Assembly (NCBI GenBank): GCA_003150755.1
Contig: QAMT01000022.1
Span: forward strand, 1-64,000
From: Phascolarctobacterium sp.
GTDB lineage: Bacteria; Bacillota; Negativicutes; Acidaminococcales; Acidaminococcaceae
Direction: 5' to 3'
Length of the DNA stretch: 64,000 nt
Below, piece by piece: positions 8,479-17,688 of this stretch. The position numbers and the translations under genes were made by a program. The stretch's first letter is position 1. Each line of letters begins with the position of its first letter. Below the pieces are notes generated by a model. That model was not told the origin of the DNA. It did not search any database and saw only the letters and a program-made list of their open reading frames with translations.

Positions 8479-9883
8479 GATGCCCATCCTTTCCTTCTTC
8501 AAGCTGCATTACCAGCCACTTGCCTTGCGGCTGATTTTTCCAGCCTGCCTGTTTTCCGCCGATAATCCATAAAATATTACTGCCTGCTGCCACCAGCAGT
8601 TTTTTATCACGTTCCGCACGCGGAATTTTACAATCAATAAAATAATCTTTTAATTTTTTGCTGCCAAGCCCGCCATAAGGATAAAACCTGTCGCCGTCAC
8701 GGCGTGTCCTTACAGTAATTTGAGTTCCTGCCACTTCTAAAGGCACGGCGGCAGTTTTTTTAGCCTGCACAGGGCGCTCAGCGCTGATATAAAAACGCAG
8801 GCAGTTTCCGCACGGCAGTTTTATAATTTTGCTTTTTTCTAACTCATCAGCATTTATGCTTACAGCTTTAAAAACCGCGTTTTCCGTTGTGCCGTTAAGC
8901 AGATAAGCTACTTCACCGCGCGCACCGATGTATAATTTGCCATAGCTGTACGCCGCTGCCGTTTTGCCCGGCAGCATTACTGTTTTGCCGCTGCTGCCCC
9001 TTTGCGCAAGCCGCAGCACTGCCTTAATGTGTTCAAAACCAAGCTCACTATCCGGCGCAGCCTTACGCTCCCACATCATGCGGATAGCGCGCGTACTGAC
9101 AGCGTCAAACTCTGCCAGCAAGCTGCCAGTGCTGCACATCAGCAATTTGCCATTTTCAGCAACGTATTTATCAAAAAACTTCTGTGCATAAAAAGAAGCA
9201 AATTCGTCGTCCATAGCGGCAAGCTGCGCTGTCTGCCCCAAGGCTGCTGCCAGCTGTTGGTTAAAATAAGTTTTTAGATACGGCAACAGTTCCTTGCGGA
9301 TGCGGTTGCGCGTGTAATGCACATCGTCATTGGTAGAATCGCTGCAAAAGCTTAAATTACGTTCCCGGCAGTAAGCCTCAATCTCGCTGCGGCTTACAAA
9401 TAACAACGGGCGCACAAGCCGCCCAGTCTGCACCTGCATACCGCTCAGCCCTGCCGTGCCGCAGCCGCGCAAAAGCTGCATCAATACCGTTTCTGCCTGG
9501 TCGTCCGCGTGGTGCGCCGTTAAAAGCAAATCTGCCCCAACCTCGTCAACATACCGCCAAAGCTCACGGTAACGCAGCCTGCGCGCTGCATCTTCTAACG
9601 ATAAACCTTCATTCTTAGCAAATTCAGCGGCCTTTACATGTCGGCAGGCAAACTGCAAACCACGTTCAGCACAAAACTTTTCCGTAAACGCGGCATCCGC
9701 CAGCGCTTCTTCCCCGCGCAGCCCATGCTCTACGTGCATGACGGCAATTTTATAGCCCATCTCTTTTTGCAGGCAATAAACAGCATCCGTCAAAGCAACG
9801 GAATCTGCGCCGCCGCTGCAGGCAATAACCACGCTCGCGCCGGGTTTAACGTATTTTTTTATTTCGTTCAGCAGCTTTTTCAT
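8471..9883 (-). CDS. tilS: tRNA(Ile)-lysidine synthase
   Basis: TilS converts C34 of the CAU-anticodon tRNA-Ile to lysidine so that it reads AUA. The 470-aa protein has the N-type ATP pyrophosphatase loop CSGGADSVAL (about 21-30), a central TilS substrate-binding domain and a C-terminal TilS domain (from about residue 380, with RRDGDRFYPYG). It overlaps hpt by 8 bp. GAGGAG precedes the ATG. A terminator hairpin separates it from the upstream S1-domain gene, but it is probably still part of the same transcription unit. Confidence 0.97.
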   Translation of the reverse strand: MKKLLNEIKKYVKPGASVVIACSGGADSVALTDAVYCLQKEMGYKIAVMHVEHGLRGEEALADAAFTEKFCAERGLQFACRHVKAAEFAKNEGLSLEDAARRLRYRELWRYVDEVGADLLLTAHHADDQAETVLMQLLRGCGTAGLSGMQVQTGRLVRPLLFVSRSEIEAYCRERNLSFCSDSTNDDVHYTRNRIRKELLPYLKTYFNQQLAAALGQTAQLAAMDDEFASFYAQKFFDKYVAENGKLLMCSTGSLLAEFDAVSTRAIRMMWERKAAPDSELGFEHIKAVLRLAQRGSSGKTVMLPGKTAAAYSYGKLYIGARGEVAYLLNGTTENAVFKAVSINADELEKSKIIKLPCGNCLRFYISAERPVQAKKTAAVPLEVAGTQITVRTRRDGDRFYPYGGLGSKKLKDYFIDCKIPRAERDKKLLVAAGSNILWIIGGKQAGWKNQPQGKWLVMQLEEGKDGHHD

Positions 9884-9894
9884 TTCTGCTCCTC

Positions 9895-9924
9895 AAAACA
9901 AAAAGGCACTCACCAAGGAGTGCC
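9895..9924 (-). terminator. Terminator between the S1-domain gene and tilS
   Basis: A stem GGCACTC/GAGTGCC (9905-9911 with 9918-9924) is followed on the minus strand by TTTTTGTTTT. It lies immediately upstream of tilS, so it must be leaky or tilS has its own promoter. Confidence 0.85.
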
Positions 9925-9933
9925 GTTATGCTG

Positions 9934-10359
9934 TTATCTTTCACGGCTGGCGCCGCGGCCGCCGCGTTTGGATTCGGTATTACGCTTAAGGTCCAGCAGC
10001 CTGTCGTCGCTGTCTTTCAAAAACTTGGACAATTTATCTTCAAAAGAAAGGGCCGGAGCCGGTTTAAAGCTGCGGCGTTCAGAATTACCTGCCTGGCGCT
10101 GCGGTCTGGGCTGCGGAGCCGGAGGCGGCGTCAGCTGTTTTATCGACAAACCGATTTTACCGCGGTCGTCAATAGACAAGACTTTAACCTTCACCTTATC
10201 CTTTTCCTTTAAAAAATCATGTACGTCCTTCACATATACATTGGAAACTTCGGATATGTGAATAAGTCCTACCTTGCCTTCAGGCAGCTGAACAAAGGCG
10301 CCAAAATTGGTAATTCCCGTTACCTCGCCTTCAACTATTGCACCTACTTCAAGTGACAT
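9934..10359 (-). CDS. S1 RNA-binding domain protein (YabR-like)
   Basis: This 141-aa protein has one S1 domain (residues 1-72: VGAIVEGEVTGITNFGAFVQ ... GKIGLSIKQL) followed by a basic, proline- and arginine-rich tail ending in RGGRGASRER. The S1 fold binds RNA; the protein resembles Bacillus YabR and general stress protein 13. The exact function is unknown. It occupies the yabR position between divIC and tilS. A consensus promoter lies just upstream. Confidence 0.9.
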   Translation of the reverse strand: MSLEVGAIVEGEVTGITNFGAFVQLPEGKVGLIHISEVSNVYVKDVHDFLKEKDKVKVKVLSIDDRGKIGLSIKQLTPPPAPQPRPQRQAGNSERRSFKPAPALSFEDKLSKFLKDSDDRLLDLKRNTESKRGGRGASRER

Positions 10360-10401
10360 AAAGCAGACGATCCCCCTTAAATTTTAACTTGATATACGAA
10401 C

Positions 10402-10431
10402 ATTATACCTTCCTTTTTTTAAAAGTGTCAA
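10402..10431 (-). promoter_or_regulatory. Promoter for the S1-domain gene
   Basis: On the minus strand, TTGACA (complement of 10426-10431) and TATAAT (complement of 10402-10407) are spaced 18 bp apart. It is located directly after the divIC terminator. Confidence 0.85.
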
Positions 10432-10474
10432 CAAAAAAATAAAAACAGACGAATAATCAGCGATAATTCATCTG
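10432..10474 (-). terminator. Terminator after divIC
   Basis: A 9-bp stem with one G-T pair (10446-10454 with 10466-10474) is followed on the minus strand by TTTTTATTTTTTTG. Confidence 0.88.
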
Positions 10475-10477
10475 CTT

Positions 10478-10813
10478 TTACTTTTCAGCCTCTTTATTTT
10501 GCTGTTTTGAATCTTTTTCTTTGTCATCAACAATAAACAGCGGCACTTCATCCTTGCCAACCATGTTGTGGTCCTCGCGGGCCAGTTTTTCAATATACTT
10601 CAAATCATCAAGCCGTTTTTTCTCTGCTTCAAGCTCCGCACGGTCTTTTTTCAGATTTTCCACACGCTGCGTCGTTGCTTCAAGCTCCTGGTTGACCTGA
10701 TAGATTTTATATTCCTGGCGGGCAATGATTATACCGCAAACAACAATAAGAAAAATACAAATCCATAAAAAATCACGGCTGCTTCTTTTTTTCTTTCTGA
10801 CGCGCTGCGGCAT
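10478..10813 (-). CDS. divIC: Septum formation initiator (FtsB/DivIC family)
   Basis: This 111-aa bitopic protein has a basic N-terminus (MPQRVRKKKRSSRDF), one transmembrane helix (about 15-33) and an extracytoplasmic coiled coil (about 40-80), then a short conserved segment (IEKLAREDHNMVGKDEVPLF). DivIC/FtsB works with FtsL and DivIB/FtsQ in the divisome. The ATG at 10813 has AAGGAG six bases upstream; an in-frame start eight codons earlier is less likely. The gene lies between hup and the yabR-like gene, as in Bacillus and Clostridium after loss of the sporulation genes. Confidence 0.92.
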   Translation of the reverse strand: MPQRVRKKKRSSRDFLWICIFLIVVCGIIIARQEYKIYQVNQELEATTQRVENLKKDRAELEAEKKRLDDLKYIEKLAREDHNMVGKDEVPLFIVDDKEKDSKQQNKEAEK

Positions 10814-10839
10814 AGGCAACTCCTTAAATATACCCATAG

Positions 10840-10866
10840 TAAAATACCGGGCTGCGTAAGCCCGGC
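10840..10866 (-). terminator. Terminator after hup
   Basis: A stem CCGGGCT/AGCCCGG (10847-10853 with 10859-10865) is followed by TATTTTAC on the minus strand. Confidence 0.75.
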
Positions 10867-10887
10867 ATTTTAATGCTTTTAAAATTA

Positions 10888-11166
10888 TTATTTTGCGTTA
10901 ACCATGTCTTTAAAAGCTTTGCCTGCTTTGAAAGCCGGTACGGTAGCTGCCGGAATTTCAATAGCGCCGCCGGTCTGCGGGTTTTTGCCGGTACGTGCAT
11001 TGCGTTTGCGTGCTTCAAAAGTACCAAAGCCGATGAGCTGTACTTTTTCGTCTTTTGCAACTTCTTCTTTAATGGTTTCGAGCAATGCGCCCAATGCTTT
11101 TTCAGCATCTTTTTTAGTTAAGCCAGTTTTTTCTGCTACTGCAGCAACGAGTTCAGTTTTGTTCAC
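10888..11166 (-). CDS. hup: DNA-binding protein HU
   Basis: This 92-aa histone-like protein bends and compacts DNA. It has the standard HU layout: an N-terminal helical dimerization half (NKTELVAAVAEKTGLTKKDA) and the beta-arm segment GFGTFEARKRNARTGKNPQT followed by a C-terminal helix. The start is a GTG, preceded by AAGGGGG seven bases upstream. It stands alone between mazG and divIC with its own terminator. Confidence 0.97.
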   Translation of the reverse strand: MNKTELVAAVAEKTGLTKKDAEKALGALLETIKEEVAKDEKVQLIGFGTFEARKRNARTGKNPQTGGAIEIPAATVPAFKAGKAFKDMVNAK

Positions 11167-11289
11167 AGGAAATCCCCCTTAAAGGTTTTTGTATTTTTTG
11201 TCTATGCGCGCACACAGTACACCCATAGCGGTTCATGTAAGGCTTAATTCGCCACGGAATCCAATAATCCTGCCATTGATATTATTTTT

Positions 11290-12753
11290 TTAATTTTTTT
11301 CACAAGTTTTCTCTAAAGTTTTAGCTTCGTGCCAGAACTTGTCTAACTCCGCCAAAGTAAAATCCTGCCAGCCTTTGCCAGATTTTTCCACGCACGCTTC
11401 AACATGGGCAAAGCGCTTTACAAAACGGTTATTTGCCATGTTTAAAGCGGTTTCCGGCTCAAGGCCGATATGTTTGGCATACGCCGCTACCGAAAACAGC
11501 AAATCACCCAGTTCATGTTCCTGTTTTTCCGCTGTGCCAGCGGCAACAGCTTCTTTAAGCTCTGCCAGTTCTTCGGTAATTTTATTCCAGACGCCTTCGT
11601 TATCGGGCCAGTCAAACCCAACTTTGGCCACCTTGGAATTTAATTTATACGCTCTCAGCAGTGCAGGTTGCCCTTTGGTTACGCCGTCCAGCACATGGGT
11701 ACGCTCTTTCTTTTCTTCCTGCTTGATGGCATCCCAGTTCTGCAAGACTTCGCTGCTGCCTGCAACTTCAATTGTGCCGTAGACATGCGGATGGCGGCGG
11801 ATGAGCTTTTCAACAATCTCATCAACAACATCCTGCATGGTAAACGCCCCGGCTTCTTCCGCCAGGCGGGCATGGAACACAACCTGCAAAAGCACGTCGC
11901 CAAGTTCTTCCTTCATGTTTTCATAATCCATATTGTCAATGGCTTCCAAAAGTTCGTAAACTTCTTCAATTAAGCTTTTGCGGATGCTAGCATGCGTCTG
12001 CTCCATATCCCACGGGCAGCCGCCGGGCGAGCGCAGCGTTGCCATAACCTCCGTCAGCGGGCGCACATCCATAACAGATACCTGTTCTTGTGCAGACACA
12101 AAAACGCTGGTCAGATGGTCGATATTTTCCTGCCTGTCAAGCTCATACAGCGGCACTGTGCGGCATTCTTCGTCCGGCAGGCCGAGATTGCGCAAAAACC
12201 ACACCGGCGTTTCATCATCAAGCACATCCATCAGCGCCAGCTTAACATCGGACGCCACAAATTTACTGTAAACCTGCGTTATCATCAGCGGATATTTACC
12301 GGCATCTGCCAGCGCTTCAAAATCGCTGCTGTCGATAATACGCAAACCGGCAATCGGGTCAATGCCAAGTTCTACATAAGCCAAATCCAGAAAGCTCATG
12401 GAAGGCAGTATTTTAAGCGCTGCATTATTTGCCGCCGCACGCTCGCGCAGCAGCACAACGGTACGCTCTGCTACCAGCGGGCTGCCTGGTACGGCATAAA
12501 CAACATCCTGCGTCTGTGCCTTTTCCAGTACAAATTTTACGATACTGTCGTACACATCCTCAAACGATGCGCCTTCTTCGTAAAAATGGTCGCAGGAAAT
12601 AAATTTCACGTTTTCTTCCGTCAGCCTTGCAACACTTGGGTGTACTGCCGTGCGCAAAATAACGCACTCGCCGTTTTTTAAAAGCTCCATGGTTTCAACC
12701 GAAAGCTGCCCCGCACTGCCTGGGCCAAGGCCAACCACTGTAATTTTCTGCAT
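11290..12753 (-). CDS. mazG: Tetrapyrrole methylase-MazG fusion, nucleoside triphosphate pyrophosphohydrolase (YabN-like)
   Basis: This 487-aa two-domain protein has an N-terminal SAM-dependent tetrapyrrole methylase-like domain (1-220, VVGLGPGSAGQLS, VYAVPGSPLVAERTV) and a C-terminal double MazG domain (from about 235, RSPGGCPWDMEQTH; acidic metal motifs IEEVYELLEA and EELGDVLLQVVFHA; second repeat near 410). It hydrolyses non-canonical or excess NTPs. Its GGAGGTG ribosome-binding site lies in the last codons of the upstream spoVB-like gene, four bases apart, so the two are coupled. The same pair (yabM-yabN) follows mfd in Bacillus. Confidence 0.96.
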   Translation of the reverse strand: MQKITVVGLGPGSAGQLSVETMELLKNGECVILRTAVHPSVARLTEENVKFISCDHFYEEGASFEDVYDSIVKFVLEKAQTQDVVYAVPGSPLVAERTVVLLRERAAANNAALKILPSMSFLDLAYVELGIDPIAGLRIIDSSDFEALADAGKYPLMITQVYSKFVASDVKLALMDVLDDETPVWFLRNLGLPDEECRTVPLYELDRQENIDHLTSVFVSAQEQVSVMDVRPLTEVMATLRSPGGCPWDMEQTHASIRKSLIEEVYELLEAIDNMDYENMKEELGDVLLQVVFHARLAEEAGAFTMQDVVDEIVEKLIRRHPHVYGTIEVAGSSEVLQNWDAIKQEEKKERTHVLDGVTKGQPALLRAYKLNSKVAKVGFDWPDNEGVWNKITEELAELKEAVAAGTAEKQEHELGDLLFSVAAYAKHIGLEPETALNMANNRFVKRFAHVEACVEKSGKGWQDFTLAELDKFWHEAKTLEKTCEKN

Positions 12754-12757
12754 CTTG

Positions 12758-14317
12758 TCACCTCCGCTTTATTTTAGAACCGATAAACGGTATTTTTTCC
12801 AAATCGTCTTTGCTTACTGCTTTAAGCACAAACAAAAGCACTGCATAAAGTGCAATCGCCGCAAAAATTGTAGCAATAGTTGCCGCAGTATTGCCAAAGG
12901 CAGCATTTATAAAACTGTAAACAACGCTTGCGCCCACCGCCATCAAAAGCGTTGCCGCCAGCAGTTTGCCCAGCACTTTAACGTCAAAAGTTATGCCGCT
13001 GCGCAGCAAAAAAATAAGGTTCAGCATCGCCGCCAGGCCGAAATTGATGTTTGATGCCCACGCCGCACCGACGATATTAAGCGGCGTAACGGTCAGCAGC
13101 ATTACTGCGCCGATTTTTACCACTGCGCTGAGCAGCATGTTCCACATAGGGATGGCGGTTTTGCCAATGCCCTGCAGCATACCGGTTGTTACCTGGTGTA
13201 TGCCCAGCAGGCACGCGGACGGCGCTAAATGGCGGATTGCCTCACCGGCCTGCGGCGCATTATAAATCATCTGCGCAATCGGCGTTGCCAGCACCCATAA
13301 CCCGGCAGCTGCCGGTAAAGTTATCAGGCAGCAAATATTCATCGCTGTGCGCGATTTTTTGATAATAGTCAGTTTGTCGCCAAGCGTATGCGCCTCTGAA
13401 ATTGCAGGAACGATACCGGCTGCCAGCGACACTGTAACAATGGTTGCCATCATGACAAGGGGCATACCCATGCCGGTAAGATAGCCAAACAGCGTCGTTG
13501 CTTCTTCGATTGCATAACCGCTGGCATAAAGGCAGTTAGGCACCAAAAGCATATCTATGCTGCTTGTTACCGGCACCATAATATTGGCGCACGATACCGG
13601 CAAAGCCAACAGCGCCAGCCTTTTGGCGACAGCGCCGACAGAGTCAACTTCCTGCTGTACCAGCTGCGCTTCTGCTTTAAATCTTCTGCGCAGGCGGCGG
13701 TAAAAAAAGCTGAGTACAATAAGCCCTGTCACAGCACCAGGCACTGCGCCGAAAGCTGCGCCTGCCGCCGCATATTCTAGCCCGTAAGGCAGCAGGATAT
13801 ACGCCAGCGCAACCATCGTTACAACGCGCGTAAACTGCTCTAAAATCTGCGATACTGCAGGCGGCTCCATCATCTGGTAACCCTGAAAATATCCGCGGAA
13901 GCTGGCAAGGATAGTTGAAAAAAACACAGCCGGCGTTAAGGCAATCAGCCCGTAATAAGCACGCGGGTCGCGCACAAAACCGCTTTCTACCAGCCAGCCA
14001 GCGCCAAAGTAAAGCAGTGCGGCAAAACAAAGGCCGGTTGCAACCATCAGCCCCAGCGAAATTTTAAAAACTTTTTCCGCCGCTTTAAACTGCCCTTTGG
14101 CCACCTTTTCGGATACGATAATGGAAATGGCAACCGGTATTCCGGCAGACGAAACAGAAAGCATCAGCAAAAAGACGGGGTATGCCATCTGATACAGGCC
14201 AATGCCTTCGCCGCCCAGCATGCGTGATAACAAAATGCGGTTGACGGAACCCAAAATTTTAACCATCAAACCGGCTAAAGTTAAAATCATCGCGCCGCGC
14301 AAAAATTTATCCGCCAT
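12758..14317 (-). CDS. Polysaccharide flippase of the MATE/MurJ superfamily (SpoVB/YabM-like)
   Basis: This 519-aa polytopic protein has about 14 membrane segments and the family's N-terminal signature (LVKILGSVNRILLSRMLGGE, GIGLYQMAYPVF). SpoVB-like proteins export lipid-linked oligosaccharides, probably peptidoglycan precursors, across the inner membrane. In Bacillus the paralog YabM sits at the same place, between spoVT/mfd and yabN. Despite the SpoVB family name, no sporulation role is implied here. It is coupled to mazG (4-bp gap) and lies 23 bp after mfd. Confidence 0.92.
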   Translation of the reverse strand: MADKFLRGAMILTLAGLMVKILGSVNRILLSRMLGGEGIGLYQMAYPVFLLMLSVSSAGIPVAISIIVSEKVAKGQFKAAEKVFKISLGLMVATGLCFAALLYFGAGWLVESGFVRDPRAYYGLIALTPAVFFSTILASFRGYFQGYQMMEPPAVSQILEQFTRVVTMVALAYILLPYGLEYAAAGAAFGAVPGAVTGLIVLSFFYRRLRRRFKAEAQLVQQEVDSVGAVAKRLALLALPVSCANIMVPVTSSIDMLLVPNCLYASGYAIEEATTLFGYLTGMGMPLVMMATIVTVSLAAGIVPAISEAHTLGDKLTIIKKSRTAMNICCLITLPAAAGLWVLATPIAQMIYNAPQAGEAIRHLAPSACLLGIHQVTTGMLQGIGKTAIPMWNMLLSAVVKIGAVMLLTVTPLNIVGAAWASNINFGLAAMLNLIFLLRSGITFDVKVLGKLLAATLLMAVGASVVYSFINAAFGNTAATIATIFAAIALYAVLLFVLKAVSKDDLEKIPFIGSKIKRR

Positions 14318-14340
14318 TTACCGGTGCCTCCTTCCGTAAA

Positions 14341-17300
14341 TCATTTTTTGCCTGCCAGAAGCGGCAGATTTTTTTCGAGCCATGGCAAAGGCTCTGTTTT
14401 CAGTACATTCATTCTTACAAGCAGCTGTGGCTGCTGTCCGGTTTTAAGCTGCATGGCGTTGCGCCCTGCATTAAGCATTTTCAGCAAAACGTCCGTATCA
14501 AGCACGGCGTTTTCTGCAAAGGTCAGGCGCAATTCACTGCCGCGCGTACTGATGCCCAAAATACGCATTTTGCGGCACAATCCGCGCACCGCCGCCACGC
14601 GCCACAGATTAACAATTTCTTCCGGCGGCTCGCCAAAGCGGTCGGTAATTTCATCCAGCAAATCGTCCTTGTCGTTATAATCAAGTTCAGCAAAGCGGCG
14701 GTACAGCTCCAGTTTGTAACGCGGGTCGCTGATATAAGTATCCGGAATATAACCGTCCACGTTAATTTCCACAATCGGGTCAGGTTCGGGCGCGCCTTTT
14801 TCTGCGCCGTCCTTCAGCCGTTTAATCGTGCTTTCCAGCATCTCGCAGTAAGCGGCAAAGCCGATACCTGCAATATGCCCGTGCTGCTGTGCGCCCAGCA
14901 AATTGCCCGCGCCGCGGATTTCCAAATCGCGCATAGCGATTTTAAAGCCAGCGCCCAGTTCGGTAAAGTCGCGGATAGCCTGCAAACGTTTTTCAGCAAT
15001 CTCACTGAGCTGTTTGTTGCGGCGGTACACAAAATACGCATAGGCAAGGCGAGCCGAGCGCCCTACCCTGCCGCGCATCTGGTACAGCTGCGACAGGCCG
15101 AAGTTTTCCGCGCCGTCGATAATAATCGTATTCGCCAGCGGCACATCAAGCCCGTTTTCTATAATTGTTGTCGAAAGCAGCAAATCGCATTTGCCTTCGT
15201 AAAAATCTATCATCGCATCTTCCAGCATTTCTTCGCTCATACGCCCATGCGCAATGCGGATGCTGATACCCGGAACCAGTTTGCGTATTTCTTCGGCAAT
15301 GCGTTCCAGCCCGGTAATGCGGTTATGCACATAATAAATCCTGCCGCCGCGGCGGAGTTCGCGCTCCAGCGCTTCTTTAATCATGCCGCTGTCATATTCG
15401 GCAACATATGTTTCTACCGGCAGCCTGTCTTCCGGCGGCGATTCGATAACGCTCATATCGCGCCCGTTGACGAGTGCCAGATGCAGTGTGCGCGGTATCG
15501 GCGTTGCAGATAAACAAAGTACGTCGATGCCGGTTTTCCACTTTTTGATTTTTTCTTTCTGTGCCACGCCGAAACGCTGCTCCTCGTCGATAATAAGCAG
15601 TCCCAAATCGCGGAATACCACATCCGACTGTAAAAGGCGGTGCGTGCCAATCAAAACGTCAACGTTGCCTTCTTCCAGCGCGCTTAAAATGCGTTTTTGT
15701 TCCTTGCCGGAAGTAAAACGGCTGATACATTCCACCCTGATGCCAAAGGGTTCCATTCTGTCGCGGAAGGTCATAAAATGCTGCTGCGCCAGCACCGTTG
15801 TCGGCACAAGCAAAGCCACCTGCTTGCTGTCCATAACGGCTTTAAATGCCGCACGGATAGCAACTTCCGTTTTGCCGTAACCAACATCGCCGCAAAGCAG
15901 CCTGTCCATCGGCACCGGCTTTTCCATATCGGCTTTAATTTCGGCAATCGCCTTTAACTGGTCCGGCGTTTCTTCATAAGGAAACTTCTCTTCAAACTCC
16001 TTCTGCCATTCGGTATCAGGCGCAAAGGCATGGCCCGACACAATTTTACGCTGGGCGTACAGGCGCAGAAGCTCCTCTGCCAGAATCGTAATTGCTGCCT
16101 GCGCGCGTTTTTGGGTACGGCTCCAGTCGCTGCCGCCCATTTTGCTAAGGCGCGGCGCCTGCCCTTCGTTGCCGATGTACTTATGCAGCATGCCGACCTG
16201 CTCGACAGGCACATACAGCTTATCGTCGCCGGCATACTGCAAAAGCAGGTAATCGCGGTGCCTGCCGTCAACTTCGACATTTTCCACACCGATATAACGG
16301 CCGATGCCGTGTACGGAATGTACAACATAATCCCCGGCTTTGATTTCCGAAAAATATTGCAGCTGCGCGCCCTTGTTTTTGCTGTGCAGGCGGCGTTTTT
16401 TCTGCATGCCGAAAATATCGCTTTCCGTCAGCAGCAGCCAGTTTTCGTTCCAGAACCTAAAGCCTGCCGTCAGCTCACCGCTGATAACACTGACGCTGCC
16501 ATCACGCAAAAGCGGTTCGTCATTAACAAATTCCGCCGGTATGCCTTTGCCTGTTAATGTATCGGCAATGCCGCGCGCTTTAATGGCGCTGCTCATCATA
16601 ATTACCGGCGTAATGCCGTCAGCAAGCCAGCCGCGCAAATCCGTTGCCAAAAGCTCTGTATTGCGGTTATAAGGCGCAACAGTGCGCACCGGCATGTTTA
16701 TCTGCGTGTAACCTTCCAGATAGTTATGCTGCAAAGCTGCCAGCGCCACAGCCTTAACCTGTGCACAAGCTGCCGTCAGTTCATCAACCGTCCACAGCTC
16801 TGCCGCGTAATCTTTGTTTTCATTATAAATTTTACCTGCCAAATCCCACAAATGCGACGGCTCATCGACAAAAAGCAGAGTGTTTGCACCTGCGTAATCA
16901 AAAACAGAAGCATTAAAGCCTTCCTGCCCCGGTTCTTCCAGCGGCACAATTTTTACACGTTCCATATTTTCAATGCTGCGCTGATTTTCAAGGCTGAAAC
17001 TGCGGATAGCGTCAATTGTATCGTCAAACCATTCTATGCGCAACGGCAGTTTGCTGTTGATAGGATAAATGTCAAGAATATCGCCGCGCACGCAAAACTG
17101 GCCGATAGCGTCAACCTGCTGAGTACGCTCATAACCAAATTTTGCAAAGGATGCTATCAGTTCCTGCTGGTCAACTACGCTGCCGCAGGCTATTTCAACA
17201 CCGTCCTGCACGGCTTTTTTATCCGGCAGCTTCTGCAAAAGCGCTTCTGCCGTTATAAAAACAATGCCGCGTTCCTCACCGCGCAAAAAGCGTAAAGCAC

Positions 17301-17616
17301 CGACACGTTCCGCCTGTACCTCGCGGCTTTTGGCATCTGCCTGCACGCGCGGCAAATCTGCTGGATACAGCTCGTACATCGGCAAATCCGGGTAGAACCA
17401 GTTTAAGCTGCGGCGGTATTCGCGTATTTCATCGCGCCCGCTTACAAGAAACGCCAAAGAGCCCTGTTCAGAAAAAATCCTGTCCAGAGCTGCAATGATA
17501 ACCGTTTTTACAGGGCCGCTTACGCCGTTTAAGCTGACGCCGCCCGTTTTTAATGCTTCCGCCGTGCGCCGCACCTCATTTATGGCGGCTACATTATCAA
17601 GCAATAAATTTTTCAT
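14341..17616 (-). CDS. mfd: Transcription-repair coupling factor
   Basis: Mfd displaces RNA polymerase stalled at lesions and recruits UvrA. The 1091-aa product contains an N-terminal UvrB-like region, the RNA-polymerase-interacting CarD-like domain (about 440-530, GDYVVHSVHGIGRYIG), helicase motifs LCGDVGYGKTEVAIRAAF (Walker A) and LLIIDEEQRFGV (Walker B) and the C-terminal TRCF domain. The start chosen is the ATG at 17616 with AGGA six bases upstream; a TTG two codons earlier is also in frame. It leads an mfd-flippase-mazG run. Confidence 0.98.
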   Translation of the reverse strand: MKNLLLDNVAAINEVRRTAEALKTGGVSLNGVSGPVKTVIIAALDRIFSEQGSLAFLVSGRDEIREYRRSLNWFYPDLPMYELYPADLPRVQADAKSREVQAERVGALRFLRGEERGIVFITAEALLQKLPDKKAVQDGVEIACGSVVDQQELIASFAKFGYERTQQVDAIGQFCVRGDILDIYPINSKLPLRIEWFDDTIDAIRSFSLENQRSIENMERVKIVPLEEPGQEGFNASVFDYAGANTLLFVDEPSHLWDLAGKIYNENKDYAAELWTVDELTAACAQVKAVALAALQHNYLEGYTQINMPVRTVAPYNRNTELLATDLRGWLADGITPVIMMSSAIKARGIADTLTGKGIPAEFVNDEPLLRDGSVSVISGELTAGFRFWNENWLLLTESDIFGMQKKRRLHSKNKGAQLQYFSEIKAGDYVVHSVHGIGRYIGVENVEVDGRHRDYLLLQYAGDDKLYVPVEQVGMLHKYIGNEGQAPRLSKMGGSDWSRTQKRAQAAITILAEELLRLYAQRKIVSGHAFAPDTEWQKEFEEKFPYEETPDQLKAIAEIKADMEKPVPMDRLLCGDVGYGKTEVAIRAAFKAVMDSKQVALLVPTTVLAQQHFMTFRDRMEPFGIRVECISRFTSGKEQKRILSALEEGNVDVLIGTHRLLQSDVVFRDLGLLIIDEEQRFGVAQKEKIKKWKTGIDVLCLSATPIPRTLHLALVNGRDMSVIESPPEDRLPVETYVAEYDSGMIKEALERELRRGGRIYYVHNRITGLERIAEEIRKLVPGISIRIAHGRMSEEMLEDAMIDFYEGKCDLLLSTTIIENGLDVPLANTIIIDGAENFGLSQLYQMRGRVGRSARLAYAYFVYRRNKQLSEIAEKRLQAIRDFTELGAGFKIAMRDLEIRGAGNLLGAQQHGHIAGIGFAAYCEMLESTIKRLKDGAEKGAPEPDPIVEINVDGYIPDTYISDPRYKLELYRRFAELDYNDKDDLLDEITDRFGEPPEEIVNLWRVAAVRGLCRKMRILGISTRGSELRLTFAENAVLDTDVLLKMLNAGRNAMQLKTGQQPQLLVRMNVLKTEPLPWLEKNLPLLAGKK

Positions 17617-17639
17617 AACCAATCCTGTAAAACATTAAA

Positions 17640-17674
17640 ACGAAACAGGGTTTCAGCATTACGCCAAAACCCTG
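17640..17674 (-). terminator. Terminator after glpX
   Basis: A stem CAGGGTTT/AAACCCTG (17646-17653 with 17667-17674) is followed on the minus strand by TTTCGTTTTAAT. It isolates glpX from mfd. Confidence 0.85.
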
Positions 17675-17688
17675 CCAATTAACTGAAA

